Shown here: positions 10,943-20,477 of the stretch, one piece after another
Layout: each line of letters starts with the position of its first letter
How positions within the stretch are numbered: the first letter of the stretch is position 1
Translations under genes and position numbers: made by a program
Notes under the pieces: model-generated
What the model was told of the DNA's origin: nothing
The model's database searches: none
What the model saw: the letters and a program-made list of their open reading frames with translations, nothing else
Assembly: GCA_011033025.1 (NCBI GenBank)
Contig: WFMF01000204.1
Location: 124,001-188,000, forward strand
Direction: 5' to 3'
Length of the DNA: 64,000 bases
Origin: Beroe forskalii
Taxonomy: Eukaryota > Ctenophora > Nuda > Beroida > Beroidae

Positions 10943-11323
10943 CATAGTCTTTTGCTTATACTAAGGGTTTATTAATTCCATTTTAGATCTGTTTTCTTTG
11001 AAATTCTTTTGTATATATTTGAATGTTTAGTTTTCACCACATTTTAGGGCTTGAATTTTTAATAGCATATATATACTTTCTCTCATATCATTGGTTCAAC
11101 TTGGTATTTTGATATTCATTTTGATTTTGTTTCACCTTATAAATCATATCATTGGTTTTCACATCATAATCTCAGAATGTTGTGTTACACTATGTGGAGA
11201 TCCTGAAGAAGAAATATTTAATTTCGAAACTGACAGTCGATTAGTGGTATACATAGTGTGTGGGTTTGATATCATTTTTGAGATTTGTGTTTCACTGCAT
11301 CAATGATCAATCACTTCAAACAT
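10943..11323 (+). repeat. Right pseudo-LTR of the Penelope-like element
   Basis: It starts 15 bp after the RT stop codon and is near-identical to the left copy, differing by a few substitutions and a short TA expansion ('ATATATATAC'). Confidence 0.9.
11187..11259 (+). ncRNA. Type I hammerhead ribozyme in right pseudo-LTR
   Basis: The same fold as the left copy, shifted by 3507 bp: catalytic box at 11203-11209, predicted cleavage after 11238, outer stem I ACACTATGT with ACATAGTGT. No core base differs from the left copy. Confidence 0.85.
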
Positions 11324-11659
11324 ATTCGTGAAATAATTTGTCAATTACAACTCTAAAAAAAGAATTTATGGTATCTAACCATCACACTTCATTTCATTAT
11401 ATCAAAGCAATAGCTTCCACAAAAAAAACACAGCTTTAACCCACCATATAAAAGTAAAAGTAAAAGTAAGTATAATGGTATTAAACCATTTCTAATCTCA
11501 TACCCAATTGATCAATATCAAATGCTAACAATTATTTAGCACCATTTCATTCCCGTACCCATTCCATAGTAGCATTGATAAAAGGCGATTTTACAGTAAA
11601 CAAATAAGAAGTTATTCAAATGCCAGCAACTACTGCAATTTATATTTATTTTTATTTAT

Positions 11660-11860
11660 ATTAAATTAAATAACTGGGAATGTTGTGTCACACTTTGCAG
11701 AGTTCCTGAAGAAGATTTCCTTTATAGAACAAATACAGCCATCGTTTTAGTCCTGAACAAGAGATATTTTATTTCGAAACTGACAGTTGAATAATGGTGC
11801 AAAGTGTTCCGGTTTGATTTCATATTTGATAATTTTTGTGTTTCACTGAAATGAGCAAAA
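11660..11860 (+). mobile_element. Diverged pseudo-LTR fragment of a related Penelope-like element
   Basis: It aligns with the ribozyme half of the pseudo-LTRs ('TTTCGAAACTGACAGT', 'TTTGTGTTTCACTG') but is clearly older or from a sister family. It carries an extra ~47 bp that looks like a local duplication of the 'CCTGAA-AAG' segment. Confidence 0.75.
11690..11807 (+). ncRNA. Diverged hammerhead ribozyme with compensatory stem I
   Basis: Core: CTGAAGA at 11706-11712, GAAA at 11776-11779, stem III ACT/AGT, and a GTT triplet ending at 11788. Stem I has changed on both sides: ACACTTTGCA (11690-11699) pairs perfectly with TGCAAAGTGT (11798-11807), and GTTC pairs with GAAT next to the core. Stem II is enlarged by the ~47-bp insertion, which may weaken or abolish activity. 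Confidence 0.65.
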
Positions 11861-11880
11861 AACAATTCGACGGACAAGAC

Positions 11881-12050
11881 TTCCTAAGCCCGCATAGGTG
11901 TGTGCACGCGCCGCGCGCTTCTCTACGCGCGCAACCCTTGCTAAACACGTATATCCCTGTGTGGGCTCGCGCGGCGCGCTTCGCCAACACACATGACACC
12001 TATGCGGGCTTAGGAAGCGCAACCCACACAGGGATATACGTGTTTAGCAA
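11881..12050 (+). mobile_element. Miniature transposon copy C (interrupted)
   Basis: It starts TTCCTAAGCCCGCATAGGTG and ends GGATATACGTGTTTAGCAA. It is flanked by the 9-bp duplication GGACAAGAC (11872-11880 and 12051-12059). Without the nested copy D and its duplication it is about 82 bp. The ends are an imperfect inverted repeat (TTCCTAA against TTGCTAA). A 9-bp target duplication points to a Mutator-like mobiliser, by inference only. Confidence 0.85.
11938..12016 (-). mobile_element. Miniature transposon copy D, nested in copy C
   Basis: An inverted 79-bp copy of the same element (begins TTGCTAAACACG, ends GGGCTTAGGAA). It is flanked by its own 9-bp duplication GCGCAACCC (11929-11937 and 12017-12025) inside copy C, so it inserted after C. 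Confidence 0.85.
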
Positions 12051-12149
12051 GGACAAGACGTTGCCTGCCTGTTTTTGTTCGCGCGCGCGCATCGTACCCG
12101 CGCCCGCCGATTTGCCGAACTGCCGAAAGCGGAAGGGTCAGACATCGGC

Positions 12150-12244
12150 TTCCTAAGCCCGCATAGGTGTGTGTACGCGCGCGGCGCTTCCCTTCTGGGG
12201 GAAGCGCGCCGCGCAACGCAGACAGGGATATACGTGTTTAGCAA
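12150..12244 (+). mobile_element. Miniature transposon copy B
   Basis: A 95-bp copy with the same ends, flanked by GACATCGGC (12141-12149 and 12245-12253). The interior carries an extra GC-rich hairpin (GGCGCTTCCC with GGGGAAGCGCGCC) absent from copy A. Confidence 0.85.
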
Positions 12245-12330
12245 GACATCGGCATAATTTGACAACGTCGCGTTTGCCATGCCAATTCAAATGTGGAACA
12301 TTTCGCGCGCGCCGCGCGCTAGTGTCACCC

Positions 12331-12407
12331 TTCCTAAGCCCGCATAGGTGTGTGTACGCGCCGCGCGCTTCCCTACGAGCCCACACAGGGATATACGTGT
12401 TTAGCAA
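12331..12407 (+). mobile_element. Miniature transposon copy A
   Basis: A 77-bp copy with the same ends, flanked by GTGTCACCC (12322-12330 and 12408-12416). It is the shortest of the four and probably closest to a minimal unit. Confidence 0.85.
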
Positions 12408-12416
12408 GTGTCACCC

Positions 12417-13060
12417 CTTGCATTGCGTCGGACAAGCAGGTGCAATACTCCATCTTACGAATTTGTTATGACCTTAGGATCAACTGCATAGCAAGGCCAA
12501 GGGATTTTAAACCACTTGGTCCATTGAGAGTGCTCAAGAATTTTGTCAATTTTGTTGCACTTTTTCAATCCTTTTCTCCTCAGATGACATAATTGATTTT
12601 TAAATTTATTCTGCTGTTGCGATAAACTATCTATTGCTAAACATATTCATGTTAGCCTTGCTCAGTGCATACTCACAATACACTTATGCAGCTCAGGCTT
12701 AAATGTTATGAATTTTTGGTGCTTTCTTGAAATAAAATGTATGATATTTGATTTCTGTGCTGTATAAATTGATAGTTGATAATTGAATTGAATTGATTCT
12801 GCTAGGATATTTTTCAATTCAATTCACCTCAATTATTACTTCAATTCACTTCCATTTTACTATTGACCACCTATTGGCAATCATGAATTTGTATACAAAA
12901 TCATTTAGCATCAATGAAACATAAGTTATAATAGAATTTTTGGTCACAAGAATTGCTCTCTTCAGCAGCATATTCAAAATGGTTAGTTGATTTCAAGTTT
13001 TGTGCTGTAAAAATCTGCAATTGAATTGATTCTTTTTTAATTTTTCAATAGGTAACATCT
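12417..13060. other. No gene visible
   Basis: AT-rich DNA with several degenerate 'AATTGAATTG' runs (12785-12850, 13020-13030). Short ORFs here are not supported by splice sites or codon pattern. Confidence 0.4.
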
Positions 13061-13210
13061 ATGTGTGCAGATCGCTTGATTGAAAAAGGCCTTAATGAAG
13101 ATGCACAAATTTGTGTGCTTTTGACGTAATTTGTATAAAAAGTTGAAGTGCACAGAGGAAATCCGTGCATCTTTATTGAGGCCTCTGTCAATTGAGCGGT
13201 CTGCACACAT
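13061..13210. mobile_element. Palindromic MITE, ATGTGTGCA family, copy 1
   Basis: The terminal arms 'ATGTGTGCAGATCGCTTGAT' and the complement ending 'GCGGTCTGCACACAT' pair with few mismatches. Inner arms (AAGGCCTTAAT, ATTGAGGCCTC) also pair. The same terminal design recurs at 24561-24687, 29251-29359 and 53404-53530. Confidence 0.65.
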
Positions 13211-13420
13211 GTGTGCAGACTGGCATGGCTAGGAAAGTACTTTACCTATTATCATACAGGCAACAACTACTAACTCTGTGCTGCTGAGGATGTTTTATAA
13301 AAACCCTAATCATAACCCTATGTGTGTTTGAATAGAATTGAATTGATTTGAATCCTTACCATAACCCTATCTCTAATCCTAACTGTAACTCCAATACTGG
13401 TCATGGCATGAGTTATTTGT

Positions 13421-13520
13421 NNNNNNNNNNNNNNNNNNNNNNNNNNNNNNNNNNNNNNNNNNNNNNNNNNNNNNNNNNNNNNNNNNNNNNNNNNNNNNNN
13501 NNNNNNNNNNNNNNNNNNNN
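13421..13520. other. Assembly gap (100 N)
   Basis: A run of N. It truncates the 5' part of the SGNH-like ORF on its right. Just left of it are a few CCCTAA/TAACCC-like words (13303-13390), too irregular to call telomeric. Confidence 0.99.
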
Positions 13521-13522
13521 TG

Positions 13523-14068
13523 ATTGTTGACAGCAACCTGAAGTATGTCAGCAAGGAAATGTTTCCCTTGTTAAGCTGTGAGGGTGATCTGTTTGTGCCC
13601 TACTTGGTAAAGAAAGACTCTGAGTCTTGGCCAAGTGTGGGTCAGTTGAAGGAAGCAGGATACACAGACGTGTTGGTTGGGCTAGGGACCAACCATTGCA
13701 AGCACCCTGGTGATGAGTGGAGGAAGGGTGCTGAGGCCCTGAGTGAGATTATCTCAGAGTGGGCAATAAGCCTTCCTGGAGTGAGGCTTTACTGCTTGCT
13801 GCCACCACCGAGCGTAAGCTCTGCGGTGTCAGCCAGAGTACAACTGTACTCTACATGGCTGCGAGGCCATCTGGAAAGAGGGGTGATTGTTATCGCCCCT
13901 CCCTCCTTCCTTTACACCGAGGAAGGGACGCTGAAGGAGGGCTTTGCAAGAGAGAGGGAGCTGGAAAGTGGTGTGAAGGAGCACCAGAAGGTGCATCTCA
14001 ACGAGGCTGGGGTGAAGGTCCTCACTGAGAGGATGCAGACTGTGCTGCTAGGGCACATCCACTCATGA
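13523..14068 (+). CDS. SGNH/GDSL-hydrolase-like protein, C-terminal part
   Basis: The frame is open from the assembly gap to TGA at 14066-14068, about 181 residues. Block I looks like IVDSNLKYV with a putative nucleophile Ser. Block III is LVGLGTNHC, resembling the GxND region. Block V is VHLNEAG with a putative catalytic His, but the Asp usually three residues before it is a Gln (HQKVHLN). SGNH esterase domains occur both in host enzymes and in accessory ORFs of animal retroelements; the TE-rich setting favours the latter. GC is higher than in the flanks. Two histone-type stem-loops follow the stop. The N-terminal part is lost in the gap. Confidence 0.7.
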   Translation: MVDSNLKYVSKEMFPLLSCEGDLFVPYLVKKDSESWPSVGQLKEAGYTDVLVGLGTNHCKHPGDEWRKGAEALSEIISEWAISLPGVRLYCLLPPPSVSSAVSARVQLYSTWLRGHLERGVIVIAPPSFLYTEEGTLKEGFARERELESGVKEHQKVHLNEAGVKVLTERMQTVLLGHIHS

Positions 14069-14087
14069 TGAGTTGTGAGGAAGAAAC

Positions 14088-14103
14088 GGCTTTTTTAAGA
14101 GCC
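14088..14103 (+). terminator. Histone-type 3' stem-loop 1
   Basis: GGCTTTTTTAAGAGCC forms a 6-bp stem (one G.U) with a 4-base loop TTTA. It is preceded by GAAAC and followed by AATAAAG and a purine-rich run (AAGAAAAAAGAAAA), which resembles a histone downstream element. It lies 19 nt after the SGNH stop. Compare the metazoan histone consensus GGCTCTTTTCAGAGCC. Confidence 0.65.
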
Positions 14104-14132
14104 AATAAAGAAAAAAGAAAAACGGAGTGAAC

Positions 14133-14148
14133 GGCTTTTTTCAGAGCC
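14133..14148 (+). terminator. Histone-type 3' stem-loop 2
   Basis: GGCTTTTTTCAGAGCC differs from the metazoan histone consensus only by C to T in the stem (giving G.U). The loop is TTTC and the 5' flank is AAC. It is a second copy 45 bp after the first. Confidence 0.7.
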
Positions 14149-15564
14149 AAAAAATTAGAAAAGGGAAGTCTTGGTCGTATAAAGTTAAGTAAAGAAAGGG
14201 GTTAAAGTAGTGAATGGGGTGACAGGGGTGAAAGGGGTCAGTGAATTTGGTCAGTGTAGTCTGTCAGTGGGAAGGTATGAGTCATGGCACAGTATCAAGT
14301 GTCATGACTAAAGAGAGAAGTCTAATCGGATTTGTTTAAGCCCGTTTAGACAAAAGAGGAGGCGAGTAAGGCCGTTGTTCCTGGTCCGTTTTTGGAGCCG
14401 TTTTTGGTGCCGTTTTTCAAAAACGGTACCAAAAACGGACAAAAACGGTTCCCAGTGTTCCCGCATTTTCAACAAAAACGGCGTTTTTCAAAAACGCTTC
14501 CAATTATAAAAAACGGCGTTTTCAAAAACGGCGTTTTTCTAAAAACGCTTCCCATCTGCCGTTTTTGGAACCGTTTTCGAAAAACGGCAAAATATCACGT
14601 GACTTGCTAAAATCACGAGGATAGTTTTCAGCAATTTCGCGAAGTTGAAAATGATTCAACTAGATTCATCTTTTTAAAACATAAACAACCCCGTTTTTCT
14701 GACATTCGTACGATACACAGAACCAAAGTTATGGTCCAATTATTGAAATAAAGTTAAAAGCTGCACTTTGCAACGATATATATAGCGAACCAAGGTTCTG
14801 CAAAAGGGTACCTACACATTTCTGATCTTAATTGTAATCATCATAATCCTAATAGACGATAATATCTCATGACATTGAAATTGTATCACGTTGCACCTGA
14901 ATGAGCGACGTAACTAGGTCAACCTACCCATTTGGGCAAAACACATGTCCCAGACTTCAATGAATAGAAATGCCAGACTGATCCCGTGACACGCCATCAA
15001 TGCTTTAATAGTGTAGTATGTCAATCAATACGTCTAATGAGCTAATGTGATCCATACAGTACAGAGAATATGAGATCGTTACACATTACATAATGATCAA
15101 TTTCAAGTTTGCTACTTATCTTCCTACTTTTCTAACAACATAGTCAACTCAGATATGACAAAGGGGTGAAGAATAGACCCTCAAAGAGTCAAAGTATGGC
15201 GCTATACATCTCTGGTGTTGGAAATTGTTTTATACATAGACAAAGGATCAAATTTATAAGAATTATTTTCTTAGGATTTCATGAAATAGTTTTGCTGCAC
15301 GGTGGCTTCGAAAATGGCCAAATTCAGAAATTTCAATTCGTTCACTATATCGTGCCACTGTACTCATAATTTTGATTAATTAATGGCGTAACAATGTTGC
15401 TTTTTGTGCTTTTGTGACAGAGACATCAAATTTTCATAATAGGTTTCAATTTCACTTCATGGGGAGCTCAACTTCGGGACTTATAACCTTATATAACTTA
15501 TTGTACAGCCAAGATTTAGACTGCATAGTGCATAATATGGTTGGGTGGAAATCAGGTCATACGA

Positions 15565-16195
15565 GAATTACTGTGGAGACTCCCGGGAGTCCTCCGAGGC
15601 CCTCCGGGAGTACCTGAGAGTCCTCCGGGAATTGAAAGTCCTCCGGAGTATTCGAGAGTCCTCCGGGAGTGAGTAGTCCTCCGGGAGTACTCCGAGAGTC
15701 CTCCGGAGTCCTCCGGGAGTACCACGGGACTACGGGAGTGCCCGGGCGTACCACGGGATCCCCCGGGAGTCTTGAGCAGGAGAAAACCCCGGGAGTCCTA
15801 CGGGAGTACCGGGGGAGACACGGAGGACTCTCGGAGTACTCAGGAGGGGGTCTCGGAGTACTCCCGGAGGACTCTCGGAGTACTCCCGGAGGACTCGAGT
15901 ACTCCTGCAGTAGTACCTCCGGATACCCGCAGGACGATAGGGGTACTCCCCGTAGAACTCCCGGGGTACTCCCGTAGGACTCTCGATGGACTCCCGGGGT
16001 ACTCCCGTGGTACTCCCAGGGTACTCCCGTGGCACTCCCGTGGTACTCCCGGGGACTCCCGGAGGACTCCTGGGGATTCTCTCGGAGTACTCCCGCAGTA
16101 CTCCCGGAGGACTCTCGTAGTACTCCCGCAGTACTCCCGGAGGACTCTCGGAGTACTCCCGGAGGACTCCCGGGAGTCTCCCGCAGTAATTCGCT
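15565..16195. repeat. GC-rich ~20-bp minisatellite in the 2.9-kb element
   Basis: Irregular units around 'GAGTACTCCCGGAGGACTCT' are repeated about 30 times. Their partial self-complementarity means long overlapping ORFs open on both strands; these are repeat artefacts. Confidence 0.85.
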
Positions 16196-16216
16196 CGTAT
16201 GACCGGGGTTTCGTCA

Positions 16217-16690
16217 AATCAGCCTGAGGTATTCCGAAAAAAAAGTTTCATAAAAAAATTTCAATCTGAGTGATTCATTTCACAATGGTAATATGGTTTG
16301 GTACAGTGAACAAAAGCCTTATTTTTGAAAAATTTTGTCCGTTTAGGATTTTGGGGTGGAATATCACCCCTTTGTCCAATCAGCCTGAGGTATTCCGAAA
16401 AAAAGTTTCATAAAATTTCAATCTGAGTGATTCATTTCACAATGGTAATATGGTTTGGTACAGTGAACAAAACCTTATTTTTGAAAAATTTTGTCCGTTT
16501 AGGATTTTGGAGTGGAATATCACCCCTTTGTCCAATCAGCCTGAGGTATTCCGAAAAAAAGTTTCATAAAATTTCAATCTGAGTGATTCATTTCACAATG
16601 GTAATATGGTTTGGTACGGTGAACAAAACCCTATTTTTGAAAAATTTTGTCCGTTTAGGATTTTGGGGTGGAATATCACCCCTTTGTCCA
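16217..16690. repeat. Three tandem units of ~158 bp
   Basis: Units start 'AATCAGCCTGAGGTATTCCG' at 16217, 16378 and 16534. They are nearly identical and end 'ATCACCCCTTTGTCC'. They lie inside the 2.9-kb element, right after the minisatellite. Confidence 0.85.
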
Positions 16691-17399
16691 ATATGAAGTA
16701 TGAACTTTCAAATGATTTTTGTTGTTTCCATTGTGCGAATGACGTGACGATCTATACCAATGAAGCAATGATATCATTACTCTGCTGTTTTTTGCAGCTT
16801 TTATTAATCAAATACTGTTATCTCTTAATTTTGTCGAGCGAATCCGTCAGACGATGATGATTTGAAAGTGAATTTGCAAATTAAACAAGCTAAAATAAAG
16901 TTCATAGGTAGGTATACAAATGGAAATTTGAGTACCGGTGTTGTGTAAAAAATATGTGTCAACACATCATATTTGAATTTTGAGTATGATGGAAAGCAAA
17001 TATGAGAATATGAAACCATTCTCAATTTCTCCAGTTCCCAGTTGAGTTCACCAACTCCTGAACAGATCAACTAGCTCTCTCTCCCCTCCTGCGTGTACGC
17101 GATTGCATTAATAATACAATTATTTAATCAACGGTTTACACAATTCAGAAACGGTAGGTAGCGTTTTTGAAACGCTTTGGCATCATCACATTGGACCGTT
17201 TTTCTTGGCCACCAATGATGACTTGCCGTTTTTGGTACCGTTTTTGGTGGCGTTTCAGAAACGGCACCAAAAACGGACCAGGAACAACGGCCTAAGAAGT
17301 TGCAACAAGCCCGTTCAAGCTCGTTTCAACAAAAAAGGGAGGAGGGAAGAGAATGATGCAAGAGAGAGTGAGAATGAGGAGTGAGTGCACTGAATAGTG

Positions 17400-19180
17400 T
17401 TACGACCCAAGTGAGAAGTTTACTCGAGCTTGTTCAAGCTCAGAGACAGCAGCACTGTTCTGGTGTATAATGCCGCTCAGAATTTCAAAGATGCGACTTG
17501 TGGGTGATAGAATTTGATCTATCACAAGTCTAGAGGTAGGTAGGTTGTGTTCAGTTTTCCTCATGATGTAGTCGTAGGAGAGTTTAGTCCACCGAGCACG
17601 AAGCGTGGTGCAGTTTGCCATGTCTCGGAGAGTCTGAGTGTTGGTAGACCGGGGTAAGCCTAGGAAAAGACGGAGGACTCTGTGCTGGAAGGTCTCAATG
17701 TGAATGTTGGTGTAATAGGTAGGCACCAGTAGGTAGATCGGAGCACAGTGGTCAAAGACAGGCCTGATGTAAGCTTTATAGAGGTAAATCAGGATGTCAG
17801 AATGAATGTTCGGTGCATAAGCAAAGAGTCTGCAGACAATTGCAAAGCGTTTCCTAGCTTCCTTTAGGATTACATTAATGTGTGGTTTAAATGAGAGTTC
17901 ATCGTCCATCCACACTCCAAGATATCTGTGAATCTTGGCGTACGGTATCATGATATGATTCTCACTGGACAAAGACCGAGCAAAGATGCGGTGATAAGTT
18001 GATTTGGGTGAGTGGAAAAAGGAGATGAGAGCGCTCTTATCAGGGTTGATGGTTATTTTCCACTTCTCTGCCCATGTAGTGAAAGAGTTAATGAAATCCT
18101 GTAGGTGTTTTGCAGTCGAGAAAGTCCTTCGGCTTCCTGAGAGAGCAGCAGTGTCGTCAGCAAACTGCGAGGAATGAACATACTGAATGTTAGGAATGTC
18201 ATTGGCATAAATGAGAAAGAGTAATGGGCCGAGAATTGATCCTTGTGGTACTCCAGAGAGTGGCTGAAAGGTTTCAGAGAAAACACCGTGGTGTTTCACT
18301 CGTGATGTCCGCCCTGTCAAAAAATGGTAAACCCACCGAAGAAGGAGAGGGGGTAGTTTGAGTTTGTGAAGTTTGAAAAGAAGCGATTCAATACAGACTT
18401 TATCGAAAGCTTTCGATATGTCTGCAAAAAACCCTACATTGGAGAGTTTCATACGCTTATTGTGCAAGATCTTGTGCACCATTGTGAGAACTGCGTCAGT
18501 TGTTGAGTGGTGAAAACGAAAACCGAACTGTTCGGCATTGAAGAGCCGGTTAGTTTCCATATGCCATGATTCTATTGAAAAATACCCCTTCTAGTATTTT
18601 CCAAATGCATGAAGTAAGAGAAAGAGGTCTGAAGTTCTTGGGAATGTCAGAGCTAACCCCGTGTTTGGGAATCATGGTAATGTCTGATTGCTTGGCAGAG
18701 AAAGGAGATGTCCTAGAAGGAGTGACGCGTTGAAAAGTGCGTGAAGCTTGGGTAGGAGAGAGGGTGCATGATGAATGAGCATATAGGAGATCCCATCAGG
18801 CCCAGGAGCAGAGTTTTTGCTGTCTCTGCCCCTCTGAGAGAGCGAGTGAGTGATGTCATGAAAGGAAATCGGATTGCCCATGTCCGTTGTGGGGCTTGGG
18901 TGTAGAGATGTTGTCGGGTCGATGAAAGAAGAAATGTCTCAGGAGAAGCGAGGAAGAGGATCAGCGAAGGCTCGAAACTCGTGGTTAAACCAGTGTTTAA
19001 CCTGAGCGTGTGTCGAGCTGGTTTCAAAGAGGTGAGGGAGGACCAGGATGTGACTGAGAGGTGGACGGAGGGGAAGGAGGGATGGGGGAAGGTCGGATTA
19101 AGATGAGGAGACATTATGTCTCCGAGAGGCTTGTTCCTTCGTGCACGTGACTGCTCATTATTATGAGAAGTCAATGCTGT
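17400..19180 (-). pseudogene. Degraded non-LTR retrotransposon reverse transcriptase
   Basis: The longest intact piece (18560-17400, 386 residues) has QFGFR, ADISKAFDKV, SGVPQGSILGPLLFLIYAND and SQFADDTAAL, the RT motifs of Jockey/CR1-like non-LTR elements, then a C-terminal region with FDHCAPIYL. Upstream pieces lie in other frames: IPKNFRPLSLTSC (about 18660-18610) and NSAPGPDGISYMLI (about 18815-18775). A stop interrupts the region near 18940. At least two frameshifts and one stop mean this copy is dead. No endonuclease domain was recognised further upstream. Its 3' flank is where the 2.9-kb DNA transposon inserted. Confidence 0.9.
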
Positions 19181-19344
19181 GAGTGTGTGGGCTTAGGGTG
19201 AGGTATGTCAGCAATGGAGTCATGACCTCCATTAGATGACTTCTGAACTCATTTGCTTGTAGGGTTGTATCCGTGTTGTAGTGCCGTCGGAGAGCAGAAG
19301 AGGTGCAATCTTGTTTTGGGATTTTGATTCCTGTTTCTATTGTT

Positions 19345-20477
19345 TTCCCTTGCCCTGGGCTATATGCTAATATTTCTATTGTTTTGCCTGGGCTATATGC
19401 TATATTCTATTGTTTTCTTGCCCCCGGACTATATGTTAATATTTCTATTGTTTTCCTTGCCCTGGGCTATATGCTAATATCTATTGTTTTTCCTTGCTGG
19501 GCTATATGCTAATATTTCTATTGTTTTCCTTGCCCTGGGCTATATGCTAATATTTCTATTGTTTTTTTTGCCCTGGGCTATATGCTAATATTTCTATTGT
19601 TTTTCCTTGCCCTGGGCTATATGCTAATATTTCTATTGTTTTCCTTGCCCTGTGCTATATGCTAATATTTCTATTGTTTTTCCTTGCCCTGGGCTATATG
19701 CTAATTTTCTATTGTTTTTTCCTTGCCTGGACTATATGCTATATTTCATTGTTTTTCCTTGCCCTGGGCTATGCTAATATTTCTATTGTTTTTCCTTGCC
19801 CTGGGCTATATGCTAATATTTCTATTGTTTTCCTTGCCCTGGGCTATATGCTAATATTTCTATTGTTTTTCCTTGCCCTGGGCTATATGCTAATATTTCT
19901 ATTGTTTTTCCTTGCCCTGGGCTATATGCTAATATTTCTATTGTTTTTCCTTGCCCTGGGCTATATGCTAAATTTCTATTGTTTTCCTTGCCCTTGACTA
20001 TATGCTAATATTTCTATTGTTTTTCCTTGCCCTGGGCTATATGCTAATATTTCTATTGTTTTTCTTGCCTGGGCTATATGCTAATATTTCTATTGTTTTC
20101 CTTGCCCTGGGCTATATGCTAATATTTCTATTGTTTCCTTGCCCTGGGCTATATGCTAATATTTCTATTGTTTTTCCTTGCCCTGAATATGCTAATATTT
20201 CTATTGTTTTCCTTGCCCTGGGCTATATGCTAATATTTCTATTGTTTTTCCTTGGACTATATGCTAATATTTCTATTGTATTTCCTTGCCCTGGGCTATA
20301 TGCTAATATTCCTATTGTTTTTCCTTGCCCTGGGCTGTATGCTAATATTTCTGTTGTTTTTCCTTGCCCTGGGCTATATGCTAATATTTCTATTGTTTTT
20401 CCTTGCCCCGGACTATATGTTAATATTTCTATTGTTTTTCCTTGCCCTGGGCTATATGCTAATATTTCTATTGTTTA
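19345..20477. repeat. ~40-bp minisatellite array, left part
   Basis: About 28 units built on 'CTATATGCTAATATTTCTAT' followed by 'TGTTTTTCCTTGCCCTGGG', with frequent 1-3 bp indels. Read-through gives hydrophobic repeat peptides that are not real proteins. The array is split by an LTR element and resumes at 22887. Confidence 0.9.

Larger units (their letters stand above)
7438..11323 (+). mobile_element. Penelope-like retroelement, apparently complete
   Basis: Direct repeats of about 380 bp (7438-7816 and 10943-11323) bound one long ORF encoding a reverse transcriptase with a C-terminal GIY-YIG nuclease. Each repeat carries a hammerhead ribozyme fold. This combination (pseudo-LTRs, RT plus GIY-YIG, hammerhead motif) is the known signature of Penelope-like elements. 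The two repeats differ at only a handful of positions and the ORF has no stop or frameshift, so the copy looks young and possibly active. The outer ends and any target duplication could not be fixed. Confidence 0.92.
14370..17292. mobile_element. 2.9-kb non-autonomous DNA transposon with TAA target duplication (PIF/Harbinger-like)
   Basis: The two ends are perfect inverted repeats for 26 bp (GGCCGTTGTTCCTGGTCCGT and six further bases). TAA lies at both edges (14367-14369, 17293-17295). Subterminal DNA on both sides is packed with direct and inverted CCGTTTTTGG-type units, a plausible transposase-binding platform. Three-base TAA/TTA duplications are typical of PIF/Harbinger. No transposase ORF is visible. 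The interior instead carries two tandem arrays. Class assignment is inferred from the ends only. Confidence 0.8.

Noticed and set aside
11836-12471. Arg/Ala-rich ORFs around 12 kb
   Set aside because: They run across four GC-rich miniature transposons and their target duplications.
13300-13395. Telomere-like CCCTAA/TAACCC words
   Set aside because: Only a few irregular copies mixed with unrelated sequence; not an interstitial telomere by itself.
15557-16227. Overlapping ORFs rich in Gly/Pro/Ser/Arg on both strands
   Set aside because: Products of a GC-rich, partly self-complementary minisatellite.
13523-18560. One retroelement with SGNH ORF and RT
   Set aside because: The two ORFs are on opposite strands and convergent, so they cannot belong to one ordinary transcript; kept separate.
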